From an uncultured Bacilli bacterium (GTDB taxonomy: Bacteria > Bacillota_I > Bacilli_A > RF39 > UBA660): a DNA stretch of 21,754 bases. The notes under the pieces are model-generated. The model was not told where the DNA came from. It did no database searches and saw nothing but the letters and a program-made list of their open reading frames with translations. Location: assembly GCA_934096735.1 (NCBI GenBank), contig CAKOMS010000014.1:1-21754 (forward strand). The letters run 5' to 3'. The position numbers and the translations under genes were made by a program. Positions 15,119 through 21,754 of this stretch are shown here, in pieces (position 1 is the first letter of the stretch; each line of letters opens with the position of its first letter).

Positions 15119-15499
15119 ATGGTAATGAAAAGAGGTTTTACTTTAATAGAATTATTAGTAGTTATTGCAGTCATTGGAACAATTAGTGTTCTTGTAACAG
15201 TAAGTTTTTCAAAAACACTAAAAGAAGCTCAAATTACAGAATGCAAAACATTTGTAAAAGAGATGGAAGATGGAGCACTAGTTTATGCTGCACTTAAAAC
15301 AACAGATAGCATATGCAATAGATCCATGGATACTTGTAACATAAAATTATCAGACTTAGCTAAAGAAGGGCTTATTTCAAGCGAAAAAAATCCTTGTACT
15401 AATAAAGAAACAGACTATTCAAAAACAGTAACAGTAACATGGACTGAAGAAGGTGAAAAAAAAGCTTATTATAATGGAGAAGTGAATTATGAAAGATAG
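15119..15499 (+). CDS. Prepilin-like protein with type IV pilin N-terminus
   Basis: The N-terminus MVMKRGFTLIELLVVIAVIG is a class III (type IV pilin) signal. A prepilin peptidase would cut after Gly6, leaving Phe1 and the conserved Glu at position +5 of the mature protein. The hydrophobic helix runs to about residue 30, followed by an amphipathic helix (SKTLKEAQITECKTFVKEMEDG). The C-terminal part has four Cys in total (42, 66, 73 and 93) and is short, 126 residues overall, like minor pilins or competence pseudopilins. No prepilin peptidase, assembly ATPase or other pilus gene is in the window. The start could be ATG 15119 or 15125; the ribosome site is weak and purine-rich. It overlaps the start of rnr by 11 bases. 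It sits between secG and rnr, which is unusual. Confidence 0.85.
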   Translation: MVMKRGFTLIELLVVIAVIGTISVLVTVSFSKTLKEAQITECKTFVKEMEDGALVYAALKTTDSICNRSMDTCNIKLSDLAKEGLISSEKNPCTNKETDYSKTVTVTWTEEGEKKAYYNGEVNYER

Positions 15500-17603
15500 A
15501 ATAATAGAATTTTTAAATAAAGTTGATAAAGCAAGAGATTTAATTGAAATTAATGATTTTTTAAACTTATCAACTCCAGAAGAGTTACAAAAATTAGAAA
15601 ATGAATTAGAAGATTTAGAAAAAGAAGGGATAATACACGTAACTAAAAAAGGTAAATATATATTAATGAAATATTGCCCTTCATTAAAAGTTGGAAAAAT
15701 CGACGTTACTAAAGGTGGATTTGCTTTTTTGATTCTGGAGTCACCTACAAACGGTAATGATGAAAAAGACATTTTTATTGCAAAAGATAATTTAAATGGT
15801 GCAATTGATGGAGATTTAGTACTACTTGATTCATTCACGAGAAACGGAAAAATTGAAGGAAAAGTATTAAAAATTTTAAATAGAAAAATAAAAATGATTC
15901 TTGGTGAAGTTCTATACAGAAAAAATGAATTAACAATAATTTTAAAAAATAATAAAGATGGAATAAAGTTATCTAAAATAAATAATTCATTTAAAAATCT
16001 AGTAGATGGTCATATAGTTGCAATTGAATTATCCAAACAAATTAAAGATAAAGAATTTGAAGGAACAATTATCAAAGTAATAGGACACAAAAATGATCCA
16101 GACATTGACATATTAAGTGTTGCAGGAATCCATGGTATTGAATTAGAATTTAGTGATGCAGTAAAAGAAGAATTAAAAACTGTACCAGATGAAGTAACTG
16201 ATAAAGATAAAGTTGGAAGAACTGATTTAACTCTTGAGAATATATTCACAATAGATGGCGATGACACAAAGGATATAGACGATGCTATAAGTATAAAAAA
16301 GGCAGAAACATACTATGAATTAGGAGTTCATATTGCAGATGTTTCATATTATGTTTTACCAAATACGGCACTTTATGAATCAGCATATTATAGAGGTACA
16401 TCTACATATCTAGCAGACACAGTTATACCTATGATACCCCACGAATTATCAAATGGAATTTGTTCTTTAAATCCATCCGTTGAAAGACTAACTATAAGTT
16501 GTGTTATGAAAATTGATTATAATGGTAAACTGATTGATTATGATATTTTTCCATCAGTAATAAAAAGTAAAAAGCAAATGACTTACAAAAATGTAAATAA
16601 AATTCTTATGGAAAATATAGTACCAGAGGGATATGAAGAATTTGTAAATGACTTACTAACTATGAAAGAACTAGCAGATATTTTAAGAAAAAGAATGATA
16701 AAAAATGGTTATATTGAATTTAATATTCCAGAACCTAAAATTATTCAAGATGAAAATGGTAAATGTATTGATATAATAAAAAGAGAACAACTTGAAGGTG
16801 AAAAATTAATAGAAGACTTTATGATTATGGCTAATGAAACAGTAGCTACACACATATATAACATGTCACTTCCTTTTATATATCGTGTTCATGGTTTACC
16901 AAAAACAGAAAAGATAGCGGACTTCATAAATTTGCTAAAAATGTTAAATATAAATGTATCAACTAAAAACATTGATTCTTCAAGTAAAAGCATGCAAAGA
17001 ATATTAAATGATTTAAAAGGTTTAAAAGAAGAAGAGATTTTAAGTACGGTACTTTTAAGAACTATGCAAAAAGCTATATATGATACAAATAATATTGGTC
17101 ACTTTGGACTTGCCTTAAAATGCTATACACATTTTACATCTCCAATTAGAAGATTTCCAGATACAACAGTTCATAGACTTTTAAGAACTTATTTATTTAA
17201 CAAAGATTTATCTACTGAAACAATTAATTATTTTGAAAATTATCTTGTAGAAGTTGCAGCACATTCAAGTGAAAGAGAACAAGCAAGTGTTGAAGCTGAA
17301 AGAGAAGTTGATGACATGAAAATGGCAGAATATATGGAAAATCATATTGGAGAAGAGTATAATGGAATTATATCAACAGTCACTAGTTTTGGTTTTTTTG
17401 TCGAATTACCAAATTTAGTAGAGGGTTTGGTACATATAAATAGTTTGAAAGGCTACTATACCTTTGTTCCTGAATACTTATCATTAATTAATAAATCAAA
17501 TAATATGAAATATAAAATTGGTGATGAAGTAAGAGTAAAAGTAATAAATGCTTCTAAGGAAACTAAGACTATAGATTTTGAGGTGGTTAATGGAAATAAT
17601 TAA
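15489..17603 (+). CDS. rnr: Ribonuclease R
   Basis: RNase R is a processive 3'-to-5' exoribonuclease that degrades structured RNA and takes part in trans-translation and rRNA turnover. At 704 residues it is normal for Gram-positive RNase R. It has an N-terminal winged-helix-like domain (about 1-60) and cold-shock domains (about 65-215). The catalytic RNB domain includes the acidic metal cluster DGDDTKDIDDAIS (256-268) and HIADVSYYV. The segment HFTSPIRRFPDTTVHRLL is the family signature. A C-terminal S1 domain follows (about 625-700, beginning NGIISTVTSFGFFVE). GGAGAAGTG precedes the ATG, which lies inside the pilin gene. smpB overlaps its 3' end, matching the known rnr-smpB partnership. Confidence 0.95.
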   Translation: MKDRIIEFLNKVDKARDLIEINDFLNLSTPEELQKLENELEDLEKEGIIHVTKKGKYILMKYCPSLKVGKIDVTKGGFAFLILESPTNGNDEKDIFIAKDNLNGAIDGDLVLLDSFTRNGKIEGKVLKILNRKIKMILGEVLYRKNELTIILKNNKDGIKLSKINNSFKNLVDGHIVAIELSKQIKDKEFEGTIIKVIGHKNDPDIDILSVAGIHGIELEFSDAVKEELKTVPDEVTDKDKVGRTDLTLENIFTIDGDDTKDIDDAISIKKAETYYELGVHIADVSYYVLPNTALYESAYYRGTSTYLADTVIPMIPHELSNGICSLNPSVERLTISCVMKIDYNGKLIDYDIFPSVIKSKKQMTYKNVNKILMENIVPEGYEEFVNDLLTMKELADILRKRMIKNGYIEFNIPEPKIIQDENGKCIDIIKREQLEGEKLIEDFMIMANETVATHIYNMSLPFIYRVHGLPKTEKIADFINLLKMLNINVSTKNIDSSSKSMQRILNDLKGLKEEEILSTVLLRTMQKAIYDTNNIGHFGLALKCYTHFTSPIRRFPDTTVHRLLRTYLFNKDLSTETINYFENYLVEVAAHSSEREQASVEAEREVDDMKMAEYMENHIGEEYNGIISTVTSFGFFVELPNLVEGLVHINSLKGYYTFVPEYLSLINKSNNMKYKIGDEVRVKVINASKETKTIDFEVVNGNN

Positions 17604-18018
17604 TAAAAAAGCATACTATGATTATTTTATTGAAAGCGAAATTGAATCAGGAATAGTTCTAGTAGGAACAGAAATTAAATCAATAAGAAAAGGATCTGCT
17701 GATTTAAAAGATACATATGTTAGAATAAAAAACAATGAAGCTTATATAATTAATATGTATATTGCAAAATATGAAGAAGGAAACATATTTAATCATGATG
17801 AAAGGCGGGAAAGGAAATTACTTTTACACAAAAAAGAAATTTTAAAATTAAAAAGTAGTATAGAAAAAGAAGGCTACTCTATAATACCTTTAAAATTATA
17901 TATTAAAGGTGAATATGCTAAAATAATGATTGGAATATGTCGAGGAAAAAAATTGTACGATAAAAGGGAAAGCATCAAAGAAAGAGATTTGAAAAGATTG
18001 GAAGGAAGTAAAAGATGA
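17590..18018 (+). CDS. smpB: SsrA-binding protein SmpB
   Basis: SmpB carries tmRNA to stalled ribosomes for trans-translation. The start chosen is ATG 17590, with AGGTGG at 17581-17586; an upstream in-frame TTG at 17578 has no ribosome site. The 142-residue product has the conserved NKKAYYDYFIESEIESGI, then GTEIKSIRKGSADLKD. NHDERRERKLLLHKKEI and the C-terminal GKKLYDKRESIKERD tail, which probes the empty mRNA channel, are also present. It overlaps rnr by 14 bases and ends in TGA, overlapping the next start by ATGA. The tmRNA gene ssrA is not seen next to it, although it often lies nearby in Firmicutes. Confidence 0.94.
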   Translation: MEIINKKAYYDYFIESEIESGIVLVGTEIKSIRKGSADLKDTYVRIKNNEAYIINMYIAKYEEGNIFNHDERRERKLLLHKKEILKLKSSIEKEGYSIIPLKLYIKGEYAKIMIGICRGKKLYDKRESIKERDLKRLEGSKR

Positions 18019-19055
18019 AAAATTTAAAATCTAAAAAGGGTTGTTTAATAATTATAGCGGTGATATTAGTAATAATTGCAGGAGTTTCTATCTTTTTATT
18101 AACAAATAAAAAAGATAATGATGAGTTAAAAGAACCAAATAAAAATAATGATACGAAAGCATCAGAGCAAGTAAATATAGTAGATGTTAATTCAAAAAGT
18201 AGACCATATGCTATAATGATAAATAATATTTCTACCGCAAGACCTCTACAAAGTGGATTACAAGATGCCTATATTATGTATGAAATAATTGTAGAAGGTG
18301 GAATTACTAGATATTTAGCACTTTTCTTAGATGCAAACACAGATAGGATTGGCTCAATAAGAAGTGCAAGACATTATTATTTAGACTATGCTCTAGAAAA
18401 TGATGCGATATTTGTTCACCATGGACAATCTCCTCAAGCATTAGAAGATATTAGCACTTTGAAAATAGACAGAATTCAAGTAAATAATACCACAACTGGA
18501 TGGAGAGATAAGACATTAAATGTTGCTACTGAACACACATTGTTTACCAGTACAGATAAATTGAAAAATGGCTTAAAAAATCTTAGAACTGAAAGAAAAA
18601 AGGATTTATTATTAAAATATAAAAAAGATGAAGTTTCATTAGAAAATATGGAAAATAGTAAAAAAGCAGATAATGTAAGTATTACATATTCAAAAGGGAC
18701 AACAACATCATATCAATATGATGCTGAAAATAAAGTATATAATAGATTTGTTAATAATAAAGAACATACAGATTATGTAACAAAAAAACAATATAATTTT
18801 AAAAATATTATAACTTATCAAGTACCTAACAAAAGCATTGAAGGAGACAATAAAGGTAGACAAGATATTAATAATATTGGAAGTGGACAAGGCTACTTTA
18901 TTACAAATGGTTATGCGGTAAAAATCAATTGGAGTAAAGAATGTAGAGAATGTCAAACAAAATATACATATACAAATGGTGAAGAAATAGAAGTTAATGA
19001 TGGTAACACATTTATTCAAATTCAACCATCTGGAGAAAATTTAGTAATAGAATAG
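18015..19055 (+). CDS. DUF3048 (YerB-like) membrane-anchored protein
   Basis: This is a 346-residue protein with an N-terminal hydrophobic signal anchor (about 9-29). There is no lipobox, although characterised relatives such as YerB are often lipoproteins. The DUF3048 hallmark region is clear: RPYAIMINNISTARPLQSGL, then AYIMYEIIVEGGITRYLALF, RIGSIRSARHYYLDYA and AIFVHHGQSP. The C-terminal part is a beta-rich domain (about 225-346) ending near QPSGENLVIE. The molecular function of the family is unsettled; it is extracytoplasmic. The start ATGA overlaps the smpB stop, so it is translated from the same mRNA. GGAAGGAAG is the ribosome site. Confidence 0.85.
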   Translation: MKNLKSKKGCLIIIAVILVIIAGVSIFLLTNKKDNDELKEPNKNNDTKASEQVNIVDVNSKSRPYAIMINNISTARPLQSGLQDAYIMYEIIVEGGITRYLALFLDANTDRIGSIRSARHYYLDYALENDAIFVHHGQSPQALEDISTLKIDRIQVNNTTTGWRDKTLNVATEHTLFTSTDKLKNGLKNLRTERKKDLLLKYKKDEVSLENMENSKKADNVSITYSKGTTTSYQYDAENKVYNRFVNNKEHTDYVTKKQYNFKNIITYQVPNKSIEGDNKGRQDINNIGSGQGYFITNGYAVKINWSKECRECQTKYTYTNGEEIEVNDGNTFIQIQPSGENLVIE

Positions 19056-19091
19056 AAATATAAGTTAATATACTTTTATAGGAGGAATGGT

Positions 19092-19406
19092 ATGAATAGT
19101 GTAATAGAATTTATAAGTGATCATTATGTATGGTTTTTAACAATTACAATAATATTATTGTTTGGAATTATTGGCTATATTGTTGATACTAAAAGAAACA
19201 AAAGCGACTTTTTAAAACAAAAAGAAGAGGAAATTGATGAAGAAGCTCTTGAAAACATAACTGCAAATAGCGAAGAAAAAAGTTTAAATGATATGGTTGC
19301 AAAAAGTAAAAATATAAATGTTGAAACCAAAAATGTTGAACTTGTAGATAAAGAGATACTAGAAGATAACAAAACAAACACTGAAGAAAGTGCAAACGAT
19401 AAATAA
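19092..19406 (+). CDS. Small single-pass membrane protein with acidic tail
   Basis: This 104-residue protein has a transmembrane helix near the N-terminus (about 13-33, YVWFLTITIILLFGIIGYIV) followed by a basic patch (TKRNK). A long Glu/Asp/Lys-rich tail with heptad-like spacing follows, probably cytoplasmic and disordered or coiled. It has no recognised domain. AGGAGG lies just upstream, and it follows the DUF3048 gene after 36 bases without a terminator, so it is the last gene of the prepilin-rnr-smpB transcript. The terminator directly overlaps its stop. Function unknown. Confidence 0.7.
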   Translation: MNSVIEFISDHYVWFLTITIILLFGIIGYIVDTKRNKSDFLKQKEEEIDEEALENITANSEEKSLNDMVAKSKNINVETKNVELVDKEILEDNKTNTEESANDK

Positions 19407-19428
19407 GTCCTTTGGGACTTTTTATTTT
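19405..19428 (+). terminator. Intrinsic terminator before cdaA
   Basis: AAGTCC (19405-19410), loop TTTG, GGACTT (19415-19420), then TTTATTTT. It overlaps the stop codon of the small membrane protein gene. Confidence 0.85.
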
Positions 19429-19437
19429 GCAAAATAT

Positions 19438-19469
19438 TTGCTATAATATATTAGCATAGGTAAAAGGAG
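19438..19469 (+). promoter_or_regulatory. cdaA promoter and ribosome binding site
   Basis: A perfect TATAAT (19442-19447) with TGC immediately before it gives an extended -10. The -35 (TTTTTA) is poor. The predicted start is near 19454, and AAGGAG (19464-19469) serves the ATG at 19476. Confidence 0.6.
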
Positions 19470-19475
19470 TGTAAT

Positions 19476-20294
19476 ATGAATTTAAATGCTGTTTGGCAAG
19501 CCATAACAAGTGTAATTGATATATGCATTGTTTGGTGTTCAATTTATTTTATTTTAAAAAATATTAAAAATAACATTAAAATGGTCCTTATATTAAAAGG
19601 AATATTAATAATAATAATAGTAAAAATACTAAGTGATTTATTAGATTTATATACTGTAGGAGTTCTTTTAGAATATATTGTGGCATGGGGTCCTCTTGCA
19701 ATCATAGTTATATTTCAACCAGAAATCAGAAGTGTTCTTGAATCGCTTGGAAGAACTCAACTTTTAGGAAGACATAAAATTCTTACTGTTGATGAAAGAG
19801 AAAAAGTAGTTTTTGAAATTATGAAATCGATAGAATACTTTAAGAAAAATCGAATTGGAGCATTAATTGTTATAGAAAGAGAAATCTCTCTTCAAGAATA
19901 TATAAAAAATTCAACAAAAGTATATGCTGATTTATCAGATGACCTACTAGAGACAATATTCTTCCCAAATTCTCCAATGCATGATGGTGGAGTAATAATT
20001 CAAGGAGATAGAATAACATGTGCCGGTACTGTTTTTAAAACTAGTATGAATCCGAATGTTTCAAAAAGATTAGGAACAAGACATAGAGCAGCACTTGGAA
20101 TTGCAGAAGAGAGTGATGCTATTGCACTAATAGTATCTGAAGAAAATGGAAGAATTTCTATAGCATGTAATAATGAACTTAATTATAATCTTACATTAGA
20201 TGAATTTAGAATGAAGTTAATAGAAGAATTAAATCCAAAGACTGAAGTTTTCTTTGAAGCTGAGGAAAATGAAAGTGAGGATGAAAATGAATAA
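19476..20294 (+). CDS. cdaA: Diadenylate cyclase CdaA
   Basis: CdaA joins two ATP to make c-di-AMP, the second messenger that controls potassium and osmotic balance in Gram-positives. The 272-residue protein has three N-terminal transmembrane helices (about 10-28, 36-55 and 61-80). The cytoplasmic DAC domain follows, with MHDGGVIIQ (D170) and GTRHRAALG (202-204 are the RHR residues that bind ATP). The DGA motif of most relatives reads DGG here. The acidic C-terminal tail (EAEENESEDENE) is short. The start is well placed behind AAGGAG. cdaR overlaps its end by eight bases, as in the conserved cdaA-cdaR pair, but the usual third gene, glmM, does not follow. Confidence 0.93.
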   Translation: MNLNAVWQAITSVIDICIVWCSIYFILKNIKNNIKMVLILKGILIIIIVKILSDLLDLYTVGVLLEYIVAWGPLAIIVIFQPEIRSVLESLGRTQLLGRHKILTVDEREKVVFEIMKSIEYFKKNRIGALIVIEREISLQEYIKNSTKVYADLSDDLLETIFFPNSPMHDGGVIIQGDRITCAGTVFKTSMNPNVSKRLGTRHRAALGIAEESDAIALIVSEENGRISIACNNELNYNLTLDEFRMKLIEELNPKTEVFFEAEENESEDENE

Positions 20295-21663
20295 ATTTTT
20301 GAAAAAAATTGGTAGAGGAATATTTTTATTCATTGAAGGAATTATAAAAATAATAGATAAATTTATTATAATGCCAATTAGTCGTTTAGTTTATAATTTA
20401 AATAAAAGTTTAAGTAGTAATAATGTTAGTATAAATAAATTATTAAATAGGCCTCACTTTTTAATAGTAACGTCATTAATATTAGCAGTTATATGTTATG
20501 TATTAATTGATAATAAAGTTATTAGTTTAGTAGAAAATGAAGCAGAAATAATAAAAAATGTTCCAGTTAAAGTAATTTATAACGAGGAAGCATTTGTAGT
20601 AGAAAATGTGCCTAAAACAGTAGATATAACTATAACTGGTAAAAAAACAGAAATATATTTAGCAAAACAACTGGGTGAATTTTCAGTTGAATTAGACTTA
20701 TCTAAATATACACAAGCTGGAACTTATAAAGTATATTTTACTTATTCTAAATCAATAGATTCAGTTGAATACATACTTGATCCTTCATATTTAGTTGTTA
20801 CAATTAAAGACAAAGTAAGTGAAGTAAAATCAATCAGTTACGATCTAGTATCAACAGATGAACTGGATAATAAATTAAGTGTTAGTAGTGTTACATTAGA
20901 TAGTAGTGAAGTAATAGTAAAAGGTAGTGAAGATAATCTTGATAGAATTGCTACTATTAAAGCACTAGTTTCGGTAGGAAGTGATTATAAAGAAGCCGGA
21001 ACTTATGAATTAACTAATATCCCTCTTGTGGCTTATGATAAAGATGGAATAATTGTAGAAAATGTTAAAATTGTTCCAGAAGTATTATCAGGTACATTGG
21101 TTTTAAAAAGTTATAAAAATACAGTTCCATTAAAAGTAGCTACAACTGGTAATTTGGTAAGTGGAAAAGCAATAGCATCCCTTACAATTAATAATAATCC
21201 ATCATATTCATTAGATGTTTATGGTGAAGAAGAAGAAATAAAAAATATAACTTCTGTTCCAGTAACTATAAATGTTGATGGCTTAGGCGGAGAATCAGTT
21301 AAAAATTATAACGTTACAATAAGTAAGCCTGTGGGAGTAAGATACATGAGCGTTAAAAATGTTACTATAACAGCTACATTTGGTGACGAAGAACAAAAAA
21401 CAGTAAATGTTAATACAATTGATAAAAAAAGATTATCAGATGGTTATAATGCAAATATTATTTCATCATCAATTATTCCGGTTCAAGTAAAAGGAGTAAA
21501 ATCTAACATAGATAATATAGATGCAAGTAATATTAAGGCATACGTTGATTTATCTGGTTTAGGAGAAGGAACTCATGAAGTGTCAGTTAAGATAGATAAC
21601 GATAATCCATTAGTTACTTATGTAGTTTCTAATACAATAAAAGTTCAAATAACAAAAAAATAG
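20287..21663 (+). CDS. cdaR: CdaR, YbbR-domain regulator of CdaA
   Basis: CdaR is a membrane-anchored protein with extracellular YbbR domains that modulates CdaA activity. The start ATG 20287 is preferred because AGTGAGG (20274-20280) lies six bases before it; ATGs at 20269 and 20281 and a TTG at 20254 are less well placed. The resulting 458 residues have one transmembrane helix (about 57-76, LIVTSLILAVICYVLI) preceded by an N-terminal cytoplasmic helical region of about 55 residues. About four beta-rich YbbR-type repeats follow, with recurring VPVK/VPVTI and DLS..G.Y/DLSGLGEGTHEV patterns. The longish cytoplasmic N-terminal part is notable. It overlaps cdaA by eight bases. A strong terminator starts at its own stop codon. 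Confidence 0.9.
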   Translation: MNKFLKKIGRGIFLFIEGIIKIIDKFIIMPISRLVYNLNKSLSSNNVSINKLLNRPHFLIVTSLILAVICYVLIDNKVISLVENEAEIIKNVPVKVIYNEEAFVVENVPKTVDITITGKKTEIYLAKQLGEFSVELDLSKYTQAGTYKVYFTYSKSIDSVEYILDPSYLVVTIKDKVSEVKSISYDLVSTDELDNKLSVSSVTLDSSEVIVKGSEDNLDRIATIKALVSVGSDYKEAGTYELTNIPLVAYDKDGIIVENVKIVPEVLSGTLVLKSYKNTVPLKVATTGNLVSGKAIASLTINNNPSYSLDVYGEEEEIKNITSVPVTINVDGLGGESVKNYNVTISKPVGVRYMSVKNVTITATFGDEEQKTVNVNTIDKKRLSDGYNANIISSSIIPVQVKGVKSNIDNIDASNIKAYVDLSGLGEGTHEVSVKIDNDNPLVTYVVSNTIKVQITKK

Positions 21664-21684
21664 TCGCTAGTCGACTATTTTTTT
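21661..21684 (+). terminator. Intrinsic terminator after cdaR
   Basis: TAGTCG (21661-21666, including the cdaR stop), loop CTAGT, CGACTA (21672-21677), then seven T's. The A-run upstream lets it work in both directions. It ends the cdaA-cdaR operon before any glmM. The last 70 bases of the window hold no supported gene. Confidence 0.88.
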
Positions 21685-21754
21685 ATATTGTAATTTCAAC
21701 CGCACCATTTAATTTAATTTTATCAGATAATAAATATTAGTCAATTTTTTTATT

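Noticed and set aside
15419..15838. A 139-codon minus-strand open frame overlapping the prepilin and rnr genes.
   Set aside because: It is antisense to strongly conserved RNase R coding sequence, has no ribosome site and has a low-complexity Ser/Phe-rich composition.
19175..19432. Minus-strand open frames rich in Ser, Phe and Leu opposite the small membrane protein gene.
   Set aside because: They are the complement of a Glu/Lys-rich coding tail, and one crosses the terminator. No ribosome site.
17990..19480. A tmRNA (ssrA) gene near smpB.
   Set aside because: No tmRNA acceptor-end or tag-frame sequence was seen in the spaces around smpB or in the gaps that follow.
21685..21754. A possible minus-strand gene end (LNGAVEITI, then stop) near the right edge.
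   Set aside because: The frame has another stop about 20 codons upstream, so only a short peptide is open. There is too little sequence to support a gene.
1..21754. CRISPR arrays, insertion sequences, phage genes or tRNA genes.
   Set aside because: No repeated spacer-like units, transposase or integrase motifs, or tRNA cloverleaf sequences were found on reading both strands.

Overview
The window is a very AT-rich stretch of a low-GC Gram-positive (Firmicutes/Bacilli-type) chromosome. This is supported by strong Shine-Dalgarno sequences, sigma-A-like promoters, a SrtB-type sortase, and the Firmicute neighbourhoods tilS-ftsH, secG-rnr-smpB and cdaA-cdaR. UGA is a normal stop codon: at least two genes end in TGA, and a UGA-reading release factor 2 is encoded with its classic +1 frameshift site. 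The gene content would fit an uncultured gut-type Bacilli lineage, but that placement is an inference; a named species cannot be read from the window.

Positions 1-5540 look accessory. From the left edge there is a minus-strand promoter and leader with two terminator-like hairpins leading off the window, a SAM-dependent methyltransferase, a minus-strand class B sortase, an alkaline-phosphatase-superfamily phosphodiesterase with a Nudix hydrolase, and a flavodoxin followed by the eroded remains of a DUF362-type gene. An unrecognised gene then breaks at a run of seven A's. Positions 5575-8108 hold a Ppx/GppA-type phosphatase, a small anchored protein, and a membrane-anchored rhodanese coupled to a thioredoxin-like lipoprotein.

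Positions 8205-21684 are mostly housekeeping genes in tight operons: prfB with a NatA/NatB-type ABC transporter; tilS-ftsH-secG closed by a terminator; a prepilin-like gene, rnr, smpB, a DUF3048 protein and a small membrane protein closed by a terminator; and cdaA-cdaR closed by a terminator. These cover translation termination, tRNA-Ile decoding, membrane proteolysis, protein secretion, RNA decay and ribosome rescue, and c-di-AMP synthesis. Many genes overlap by 1-14 bases, which suggests translational coupling.

The points most worth a second look are a Rho_N-like tail on FtsH, a prepilin gene inserted in the secG-rnr-smpB block, a phased A_AAA_AAA heptamer just before the stop of the unknown gene, a sortase whose expected catalytic Arg appears to be Lys, an internally deleted DUF362 relic, and repeated placement of the Shine-Dalgarno sequence almost at the predicted transcription start. 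No CRISPR array, tRNA, rRNA, transposase or phage gene was seen, and no clearly new multi-gene system could be demonstrated.
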